Source: Candidatus Nomurabacteria bacterium CG1_02_43_90 (GTDB lineage Bacteria; Patescibacteriota; Minisyncoccia; Phycocordibacterales; UBA1550). Taken from it: a stretch of DNA of 33,134 nucleotides. The notes beneath the pieces were generated by a model that searched no databases, was not told where the DNA came from, and was given only the letters and a program-made list of their open reading frames with translations. The position numbers and the translations under genes are program-made. Below are positions 12,493 through 19,531 of this stretch, one piece after another; within the stretch, counting starts at the first letter, position 1, and every line of letters starts with the position of its first letter. Location of the stretch: NCBI GenBank assembly GCA_001871765.1, contig MNVN01000021.1:1-33134 (forward strand), given 5' to 3'.

Positions 12493-13734
12493 ATGCACTC
12501 AAAACTAAAATCCCCAATCTTCATCCTCTTCATTACTATTTTTTTTGACCTGCTCGGTTTTGGAATATTGATTCCCGTCATCCCTTCCCTCTTTGCAAAC
12601 CCAAACTCGCCCTCCTATCTCTTGCCGGTCGGCACCAGTACAGAAACAGGGTATATCCTCATGGGACTTATTCTCGCGCTCTATTTTGTAGGGCAGTTCT
12701 TTATGTCTCCCATCTTAGGGGAGCTCTCAGACCGATTTGGAAGAAAGAAGATAATCCTCGCCTCTATTGCAGGAAGTGCTGTTTCGTACCTTCTTTTTGG
12801 TTTTGGAATTTTTACAAAAAGTATATTGCTCATTTTTATTGCGCGCGCAGTAAACGCAGTAACTTCTAGTATCATCTCGGTGAGCCAAGCAACGATTGCC
12901 GATATTTCTCATGAGTCCGATCGCACAAAAAACTTTGGCGTTATTGGAGCAGCCTTTGGTATGGGATTTGTAGTGGGTCCGTTCCTAGGGGGAACACTCT
13001 CGAACCCGGCGATAGTATCCTGGTTCGGTCCAACAACACCCTTTTGGTTTGCATCAGCGCTTGCCTGCATCAATGCTGTTTCCGTGATACTTTTTTTACC
13101 AGAAACAAACCATCATCTCGTACATCGACCAATCACTGCCACGCGCTCGCTCCGTAATATCTTGCGTGCTTTTCATATGCGCGAACTTCGAGCACTCTTT
13201 ACCACTAATTTTTTCTTCCAAGCAGGATTCACTTTTTTCACTACGTTTTTTAGTATATTTTTAATTACGCGCTATAATTTTTCCCAACAAGCTATCGGGA
13301 ACTATTTTGCCTTTGTAGGTATTTGGATTGCTATTTCGCAAGGATTCCTCTTGCGCCTCGTACCACCATCCGTTAATAGTACTTACATTCTTCGCATTAG
13401 CCTTCTTGCTACGAGTATCTTTATTTTACTTCAATTCTTTACGGGGGTATGGTGGGAACTTCTCTTTATCGCACCATTCCTTTCTATCGCGAATGGATTT
13501 TCTATGGCAAATATCCAAAGCACCATTTCAAAAAGCGCGTCGCGGTCGGAACAAGGAGAGATTATGGGGCTCAACACCAGTATCGAATCCCTCGCGCGTG
13601 CGATTCCTCCACTCATCTCTGGTTTTATTGCGGCAGTACTTTCGCCTTCTTCTCCCCTCCTTATTTCCGCACTCCTCATTTTTATCGCTTGGGCAATTTT
13701 TATCTTGACCCACACCACAAAACAATCGGCATAA
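12493..13734 (+). CDS. Major facilitator superfamily transporter (TetA/DHA1-like)
   Basis: A 413-aa protein with about 12 TM helices. The loop between TM2 and TM3 carries GELSDRFGRKKI (about residues 76-87), the MFS motif A, and the second loop has ISHESDRTKNFGVIGAAFGMGF with FVVGPFLGGTL (motif C), which is typical of drug/proton antiporters of the tetracycline-efflux group. It probably exports a small hydrophobic compound; the substrate cannot be read. Expressed from its own leaderless promoter and ended by a hairpin that begins within the last codons. Confidence 0.9.
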   Translation: MHSKLKSPIFILFITIFFDLLGFGILIPVIPSLFANPNSPSYLLPVGTSTETGYILMGLILALYFVGQFFMSPILGELSDRFGRKKIILASIAGSAVSYLLFGFGIFTKSILLIFIARAVNAVTSSIISVSQATIADISHESDRTKNFGVIGAAFGMGFVVGPFLGGTLSNPAIVSWFGPTTPFWFASALACINAVSVILFLPETNHHLVHRPITATRSLRNILRAFHMRELRALFTTNFFFQAGFTFFTTFFSIFLITRYNFSQQAIGNYFAFVGIWIAISQGFLLRLVPPSVNSTYILRISLLATSIFILLQFFTGVWWELLFIAPFLSIANGFSMANIQSTISKSASRSEQGEIMGLNTSIESLARAIPPLISGFIAAVLSPSSPLLISALLIFIAWAIFILTHTTKQSA

Positions 13735-13754
13735 AAATGCCGATTGTTTTCTTC
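13720..13754 (+). terminator. Terminator of the MFS gene
   Basis: AAACAATCGGCAT and ATGCCGATTGTTTT form a perfect stem with a short A loop; it overlaps the stop codon. A second hairpin, GGAAGGCC-GGG-CCTTCC, follows at once. Confidence 0.85.
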
Positions 13755-13819
13755 CGGAAGGCCGGGCCTTCCTAGGAATAGCTTACGCCGTTTTTCTTTT
13801 GCACTTATATGCCCTATGC

Positions 13820-14230
13820 CTACTTTTTTGCCTTGCAGTGTGTACAGCGACAACCATACGGCTTAATATGTTCATCGATATACTCTTTGCCATAGTCATA
13901 GGTAAATTCTTCACCGGCAATAATAGGTTTTATTGATTTAATAAAAACTCTACCTGAGAAAATTTCTGCTTCGCAATTTGGCTTACACGAATGGTTAATA
14001 TAGCGAGCTGTATTCGAGCGTGCGCTACCATCGATCATTCTTGTGTTACTCGTTTCAAAGAGATATTTATTTGCAGGATAATTATCAACTTCTTTTTTCC
14101 CATTCAAAATCTTTCCTACGTATTCAATAATCCACGTGTTCTTCTTGATGGGTTCATCGGCAAAAAGTCCGAGCCCTGCGCTCGAACGTTTCACCTTATA
14201 TTTTACATTTCCAAGTTTTGGGATGGGCAT
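13820..14230 (-). CDS. SET-domain protein lysine methyltransferase
   Basis: A 136-aa protein that is essentially one SET domain: GLGLFADEPIKKNTWIIEYVG at the start, ARYINHSCKPNCEA (the N-H-S-C S-adenosylmethionine/pseudoknot motif) near residue 75, EEFTYDYG with the catalytic Tyr near 112, and a post-SET CRCTHC at the end that would bind zinc with the NHSC cysteine. It would methylate lysine in a protein; the substrate in this cell is unknown. It is complete in all motifs, so it is probably active. TATAAT lies 3 nt ahead of the ATG. It is divergent from the HI0933-family gene. Confidence 0.9.
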   Translation of the reverse strand: MPIPKLGNVKYKVKRSSAGLGLFADEPIKKNTWIIEYVGKILNGKKEVDNYPANKYLFETSNTRMIDGSARSNTARYINHSCKPNCEAEIFSGRVFIKSIKPIIAGEEFTYDYGKEYIDEHIKPYGCRCTHCKAKK

Positions 14231-14273
14231 AAGATTATATTTAAGTTCAGTGTGTAGTATACGAGAAATAGTG

Positions 14274-14288
14274 TAAAATGCAAAAATG
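14274..14288 (+). promoter_or_regulatory. -10 box of the HI0933-family gene (leaderless)
   Basis: TAAAAT at 14274-14279, preceded by TG, lies 6 nt before the ATG at 14286. Confidence 0.5.
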
Positions 14289-15536
14289 GAAGAAAAAATT
14301 AGTTATAATTGTGATGTTGCAATCATTGGAGGGGGTCCTGCCGGAATGATGGCAGCTATTTTTGCAGCACAAAGTGGCGCTAAGGTTATTCTCGTGGAAA
14401 AAAATAAAACACTCGGAAAAAAACTTCTCATTACTGGAGGTGGCCGATGCAACGTAACTAACGCCACTTTCGAAAACCGCGCACTTGCCCAAAAGTATGG
14501 AGAAAAAGGGAAATTCCTTCTCTCTCCTTTTTCAAAATGGAATGCACAAAGCACAGTTGATTTCTTCGAGTCCCATGGCATGTCTACAAAAACAGAGGCA
14601 GAAAACAGAGTCTTCCCTGAGAGTAACTCGGCACAGAGTGTATTCGACACCCTTGAACAAGAACTCAAAAAAAATGGGGTGCAGGTTCTCACGAATGCGC
14701 CGGTGATAAAAATAGTAGCGCAAGACAACATCATTCAAAAAATAGAAACCGTAGGAACAACTATTTACGCAAAAGCATTTATTGTTACCACAGGTGGTAC
14801 CGCACGACCTGAAACAGGCTCATCGGGTGATGGATTTCGATGGCTCACACTACTTGGACATACGATTATTACTCCTGATGCTGCCCTCGTTCCCGTCAAA
14901 ACTGCCGAAGCATGGTCACACAAAATGTCTGGGATCGCACTCCCGTCAGTAAAACTTGCCCTTTTTGAGAATGGAAAAAAAGTAGTGGCTCGTACAGGGA
15001 AAATCCTCTTCACCCACTTTGGATTATCAGGTCCACTCGTGCTCAACATGAGCAATCTCGTTAATAATACTTTGCAAAATAATCCAACCCTCACCATTGA
15101 TCTTTTTCCTGCGCTCGACCAAAAAACACTCGACGAAACCCTCCGCGCACACCTTGCGTCTCTACAAAATAAAAAATGGAAAAATGCACTCGCGGGATTT
15201 ATTCCTCCCCTCCTTGCCCATACAATCGTAGAACGTTCAGGTATCGACCCTGAGATACTAGTTAACAAAATTCCCCGTGAAGCACGGCTTACCTTTATAA
15301 AATTACTCAAAAATATTCCCCTTACCCCTAGCGGACTCCTCTCTCTTGAAAAAGCAATCGTCTCAAGTGGCGGTGTTGCCCTCGAAGAAATCGACTTCAA
15401 GACGATGCGGTCAACAAAGATAAAGAACCTCTATCTTGCTGGTGACATTCTTGACTTCGACCGTCCCTCAGGAGGCTTTAGTTTACAAATCTGCTGGACT
15501 ACAGGATTCATCGCAGGACAAAATGCAGTTCGTTAA
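14286..15536 (+). CDS. NAD(P)/FAD-dependent oxidoreductase, HI0933/YhiN family
   Basis: A 416-aa flavoprotein. CDVAIIGGGPAGMMAAIFAA (residues 8-27) is the FAD-binding Rossmann motif, LGKKLLITGGGRCNVTN is the HI0933-family signature, and the C-terminus GDILDFDRPSGGFSLQ with GFIAGQNA closes the FAD site. Length is normal. The substrate of this family is not established; it is widespread and cytosolic. Expressed from a leaderless promoter and followed by a hairpin. Confidence 0.93.
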   Translation: MEEKISYNCDVAIIGGGPAGMMAAIFAAQSGAKVILVEKNKTLGKKLLITGGGRCNVTNATFENRALAQKYGEKGKFLLSPFSKWNAQSTVDFFESHGMSTKTEAENRVFPESNSAQSVFDTLEQELKKNGVQVLTNAPVIKIVAQDNIIQKIETVGTTIYAKAFIVTTGGTARPETGSSGDGFRWLTLLGHTIITPDAALVPVKTAEAWSHKMSGIALPSVKLALFENGKKVVARTGKILFTHFGLSGPLVLNMSNLVNNTLQNNPTLTIDLFPALDQKTLDETLRAHLASLQNKKWKNALAGFIPPLLAHTIVERSGIDPEILVNKIPREARLTFIKLLKNIPLTPSGLLSLEKAIVSSGGVALEEIDFKTMRSTKIKNLYLAGDILDFDRPSGGFSLQICWTTGFIAGQNAVR

Positions 15537-15566
15537 ATTAGTTTCTCAATGAGAAACTAATTCTTT
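15537..15566 (+). terminator. Hairpin after the HI0933-family gene
   Basis: ATTAGTTTCTCA and TGAGAAACTAAT are perfectly complementary and followed by TTCTTTC, a probable terminator that lies immediately after the stop codon. Confidence 0.7.
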
Positions 15567-15608
15567 CACAACACAACCTCTGAACTTAGTTATACAAATT
15601 TAATTTGC

Positions 15609-15625
15609 TATACTATGTTCATATG
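15609..15625 (+). promoter_or_regulatory. -10 box of the secreted Cys-repeat protein gene (leaderless)
   Basis: TATACT at 15609-15614 lies 8 nt before the ATG at 15623. It also shows that the track's earlier start (a TTG at 15605) is not used. Confidence 0.55.
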
Positions 15626-17080
15626 AAAAAAATAATTTTAATTGCTGGTATTTTATTCGTCACACCATTATTTTCGTTTGCTGCATCACCATCCATAACG
15701 TCGTTCGTGGCAGGTTCATCAATAATTGGTTCAGGGCAAATAGCATCGCTTTCGTGGAACCTCGCTGATGCAGGAGGTTACTCTTTTGTTATTCCTTGTG
15801 TTACGAGTGTTACGTTTAAAAAACTAGATGGTACGCTTTTTCCTTGCGATACACCTACTCCTTCTACGGCAGTATCTGCTAATGGCATTGACCTTTCTGT
15901 GTGGAACTATTCAGGAAACACCAAGACCTTTACTGCGCGGGTTATTCCAAAAGACGCGTCGAGTGTGGATTACCTTTCTGGCGCACGCGAGATCCAACTT
16001 TCGGTTACGCCCATGCAACACCCCATAGAAAATGTAGTGGCAAGCACCTCAGTTTCTTCACTTGTTCCCTATGTTCTTTCTTGGACAGGTAGCCTGCTTG
16101 ATGGCATTAACCTTTCTCTTTCCTGTTCATCAAACATCCACACTGCCGTTATCACCTCATCTTCACCAAGTGTGCTTGCTCAGTCAGAGCTTCCTTGTGG
16201 AACACAAATCTTTCCCCAAGGGCTCCCTGCTTCTGGTTCAGTAACTCTCTCATTCAAAAACACCGATACGATGACCCGCGATATTACCCTCATCCTTAGC
16301 CCCATGATGTCTCCTGGCCTTTATAATGGAATGCAGACGGAACGCATTACCCTCTCGGTGAATCCTTACGTTGCTCTAAAAGCACAGACGAGTTCTTTTA
16401 CCGCATCAACAACATTACTAAGCACTCTGGAAGGAACCCCTCTCTCCTTTTCTTGGACGACAACAGGTACGACGGGAGCAAATATCATCCTTTCCTGTAA
16501 CGATCACGTTACCGCAACGATCGTCACTGAAAACGGGACTTCTACCCCCCGTTGTGGTGCGGTTGCATTCACTAAACCCTTGTCTCCAACAGGCACGGGG
16601 ACTATTGCTTTCTTCAATAATGATCTCGTAGGCCAACCTATCAACCTCACCCTTCTTCCCGCCCTTACTCAAGGAGGATTCGATGGAACAACAGGAAAAA
16701 GTCTTACTTTCCAGATTTTACCAAGGGGAGTGACTCCGACACTTTTACCTGAAACACCTCACCTCATAGGAACAGTGTTTGATATACCAACCCTGCAAAA
16801 AAAAACCGAGCAAGTAAGGACAACGATAGAGGCAAAAATAATTTTTACTAAAAATCTTGCGCGAGGGGCATCAGGCTCTGACGTACGTGATATACAAGAA
16901 TTTCTCAAAAAAGATGCCGATGTTTACCCCGAAGGAATTACAAACGGGATGTTTGGACCACTCACTGAACGTGCCATCAAAAGATTTCAACTAAAAAATA
17001 AAATTGCTGATGCAAAAAACCCTGGTTATGGTATAATAGGTCCGAAAACTCGTGCTTTTATGAATTCACTTAATAATTAA
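15623..17080 (+). CDS. Secreted protein: three Cys-containing repeats plus PG-binding domain
   Basis: A 485-aa protein. A signal peptide (MKKIILIAGILFVTPLFSFA, cleavage about residue 20) is followed by three similar beta-rich repeats of about 100 residues, each with a W near the start (SWNL, SWTG, SWTT) and a Cys pair (IPC...FPC, LSC...LPC, LSC...PRC). A linker then leads to a C-terminal peptidoglycan-binding_1 domain (ARGASGSDVRDIQEFLKKDA to GPKTRAFM). It is probably exported and tethered to the wall through that domain, with one disulfide per repeat. The partner is unknown. Leaderless promoter; the DUF2231 gene follows after 11 bp. Confidence 0.85.
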   Translation: MKKIILIAGILFVTPLFSFAASPSITSFVAGSSIIGSGQIASLSWNLADAGGYSFVIPCVTSVTFKKLDGTLFPCDTPTPSTAVSANGIDLSVWNYSGNTKTFTARVIPKDASSVDYLSGAREIQLSVTPMQHPIENVVASTSVSSLVPYVLSWTGSLLDGINLSLSCSSNIHTAVITSSSPSVLAQSELPCGTQIFPQGLPASGSVTLSFKNTDTMTRDITLILSPMMSPGLYNGMQTERITLSVNPYVALKAQTSSFTASTTLLSTLEGTPLSFSWTTTGTTGANIILSCNDHVTATIVTENGTSTPRCGAVAFTKPLSPTGTGTIAFFNNDLVGQPINLTLLPALTQGGFDGTTGKSLTFQILPRGVTPTLLPETPHLIGTVFDIPTLQKKTEQVRTTIEAKIIFTKNLARGASGSDVRDIQEFLKKDADVYPEGITNGMFGPLTERAIKRFQLKNKIADAKNPGYGIIGPKTRAFMNSLNN

Positions 17081-17091
17081 TTACAAAAAAT

Positions 17092-17610
17092 ATGCACCCA
17101 TTCATCGTACATTTCCCTATCGCATTCCTGATGCTTTATGCGCTCTGTGAGCTCCTCCGTTTCCAAAAAATAACAGTTCAGCCATTTTGGTTCTACTTAA
17201 AGGCATCTCTCTCTATTATCGGCGTAATAAGCGCACTCGCTGCTATTATTACCGGAGGAATGATTGAAGCGATGTTCCGTTCAATCCCTGAGAAAAATGC
17301 TATTGTCCCTGTACATGAGATGTGGGCAATGATTACCCTTATTATCTTCGCAATACCTGCAATCGCGTACCTCATCACATGGATGCAGGCTCCTGAATGC
17401 GCAAAAAGTCTTGAACGTTGCACCTCGATCAAGAAAATAAGCAATGCCCTTTCCCCTCTTGCAAAGAAGGTACTCACGACAAAGATTGTCGTACCACTTG
17501 CCCTTATTGGTCTCGTGAGCGTCTCTATCACTGGAGGACTCGGTGGCGCAATGGTTCATGGAATAAACTTTGATCCTACTGTTGCGTTCATTTATAATCT
17601 CTTCTTCTAG
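17092..17610 (+). CDS. DUF2231 membrane protein
   Basis: A 172-aa protein with four TM helices. The N-terminal MHPFIVHFPIAFLML is the signature of DUF2231, whose conserved His residues may bind metal or heme; function is not established. A further His (VHEMW) lies between TM2 and TM3. It sits 11 bp after the secreted protein and 16 bp before the metal ATPase, so a link to metal handling is plausible by context only. Confidence 0.85.
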   Translation: MHPFIVHFPIAFLMLYALCELLRFQKITVQPFWFYLKASLSIIGVISALAAIITGGMIEAMFRSIPEKNAIVPVHEMWAMITLIIFAIPAIAYLITWMQAPECAKSLERCTSIKKISNALSPLAKKVLTTKIVVPLALIGLVSVSITGGLGGAMVHGINFDPTVAFIYNLFF

Positions 17611-17626
17611 TCGCTAATCTTCTTGT

Positions 17627-18721
17627 ATGAATATATCTCGACCCAGTACCAACACGGAGCTTCGTTCTGAAATATTCACCATTGTCCTCTTTGTTCTCGT
17701 TTCTCTGCTCTATGTAGGGCACCTTATTCCTTCATCTTTCATTGTATGGGTAGTTGGAGCCACGGGTGTCGTAGGGCTCATTCCTGTAGCAAAAAGTGCG
17801 CTCGTTTCCCTTCGTGAGAAAAAAATAAACGTCGACTTGCTTGCAAGTATTGCATTATTTTTTTCATTCATTACCGCAGAATGGGGGTCACTTCTCTTTA
17901 TTAACATCATGCTCGCCTCGGCGCGTGTTCTCGACGTCTACACAAAGCGACGCATGAATATGTCCCTCGAGAGTCTTGCAAAACTCAAACCAAGTAAGGC
18001 TCGGGTTATTCGTGGTGAAAAGACAATAGAACTCCCCATTTCAGAAATAGTAGAGGGAGACCTGATTTCAGTAAACCTTGGAGAGCAAGTTCCTGTTGAC
18101 GGTACGGTAATAAAAGGTACCGCAACGATTGACCAAGCATCACTGACAGGAGAGTCTATGCCGGTACTCCGCACAACAGACGAGGCAGTCTTCTCTGCAA
18201 CGATTGTCGTATCGGGTAACATTATTGTCCGTGCAGAACGCATTGGTGGGGAAACAACTTTTGAGCGTATGGTCAAACTTGTGGAGGTCTCACAAAACGC
18301 CAAAACGCGGATGAAAACGCTCGCAGAGAAATTCGCTAGCTGGTATATTGGCGGTATCCTCATTATATCCATTGTTATTTATGCTATTACGGGGAACACC
18401 GCTCTCGTTCTTTCTGTCGTCCTCGTGGTCTGTGCAGACGATATTGCTATCGCTATCCCCCTCGCCTACATCGTCGCTATTGGTACCGCTGCGCGTAGAG
18501 GTATCATTGTGAAGAGCGCCGACTTCCTCGAGCAGATGGCGCGTGTCACCACACTCATTGTAGACAAAACAGGTACCCTTACGTTAGGAAAACTCATCGT
18601 TCGAGAGATGCAGACATTCAGCAGTACCACAGAACTCGAAGCACTCACCTTTGCACAAGCACTCGGCAAACGGTCTACTCACCCTATTTCAATAGGCAAT
18701 TGTCCTTTCTGCAAAAAATAA
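17627..18721 (+). CDS. P1B-like metal-transporting ATPase, N-terminal part (frameshifted)
   Basis: Residues 1-356 of a heavy-metal-type P-ATPase. TM helices are followed by the actuator domain with LTGES (about 174), a further TM pair, and the phosphorylation motif DKTGTLT (Asp313). STHPIS near the end is the P1B HP motif. The frame then runs into nonsense (GNCPFCKK, stop). Dropping one G at 18695-18696 restores the frame into the next ORF and gives a 622-aa protein of normal length. The TM metal site reads CADDIAIAIP with no CPC-type proline, so the transported ion is unclear. No N-terminal metal-binding domain is present. Confidence 0.85.
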   Translation: MNISRPSTNTELRSEIFTIVLFVLVSLLYVGHLIPSSFIVWVVGATGVVGLIPVAKSALVSLREKKINVDLLASIALFFSFITAEWGSLLFINIMLASARVLDVYTKRRMNMSLESLAKLKPSKARVIRGEKTIELPISEIVEGDLISVNLGEQVPVDGTVIKGTATIDQASLTGESMPVLRTTDEAVFSATIVVSGNIIVRAERIGGETTFERMVKLVEVSQNAKTRMKTLAEKFASWYIGGILIISIVIYAITGNTALVLSVVLVVCADDIAIAIPLAYIVAIGTAARRGIIVKSADFLEQMARVTTLIVDKTGTLTLGKLIVREMQTFSSTTELEALTFAQALGKRSTHPISIGNCPFCKK

Positions 18722-19496
18722 AAACGTACCCGCATATACACTCGCCACCTTTGAAGAAGTTGAGGGTCGTGGAATCAAAGGAGCAGGAGAAAACGAAAAC
18801 CAATTTGTCCTGGGGCGCCCTGATTTCCTCGAAGAGGAGGGGGTCGTCTTTGACGAAACCGTGACGCAAGCAATAGCAGACGGTATCGCAAAAAATAACA
18901 ACATCACGCTTCTTTCTTTAAATAAAAATGTTGTCGCACTCTTTGCTCTTGAAGACGAAGTGCGTGAAGGAGTCACCGAAACAGTTAGCACGCTGCGTGA
19001 AGGCGGTGTCAAAGAATTTATTATGCTCACGGGAGATAACGAAGGAGTGGCAAAAAAGATTTCGCAACGTATGGGGATTGATAGCTATCGTGCAAACCTC
19101 CTTCCCGAACAAAAACTTTCTGCTCTCGAAGAGTATGTGGGCAAAGAAGGACGCACGGTCGCAATGGTAGGTGACGGAGTCAATGACGCAGCCGTACTCA
19201 CCCGCGCCGATGTCGGTATCGCAATGGGTGGTATTGGCACCGATGTTGCCATCGAATCCGCAGACGTAGTTCTCGTCCAAGACAACTTTAAAAAGATTGC
19301 CGAGCTTCAAACCATTGCAAAAAAAGTGTTGTCCGTTGCCCGCCAAAACTTCACCCTCTGGGCAGTCGTCAACGCTATTGGGCTTTATTTTGTATTCTCG
19401 GGAGTATTTGACCCTTCCAAAGCGGCTGCGTACAACTTCCTTACCGATTTCATCCCTATTGCCAACTCATTGCGCCTGATTCGCTTCCGTGCGTAG
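18697..19496 (+). CDS. P1B-like metal-transporting ATPase, C-terminal part (frameshifted)
   Basis: Continues the preceding ORF in the +1-shifted frame: AIVLSAKNKNVPAYTLATF and EEVEGRGIKGAG complete the nucleotide-binding domain, then LTGDNEGVAKKI, GDGVNDAAVLTRADVGIAMG (P-domain hinge) and two C-terminal TM helices. The track ORF begins at an internal GTG (18861), but coding similarity starts right after the shift at 18696. Since all motifs on both sides are intact, the break is recent or an assembly error; on its own this part cannot work as a pump. Confidence 0.85.
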
Positions 19497-19513
19497 AAAT
19501 TAACAGAGAATAG

Positions 19514-19531
19514 TACACTTTATCTATCATG
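19514..19531 (+). promoter_or_regulatory. -10 box of the second P-type ATPase gene
   Basis: TACACT at 19514-19519 lies 9 nt before the ATG at 19529, similar to the leaderless layout of other genes here but less clear. Confidence 0.35.
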
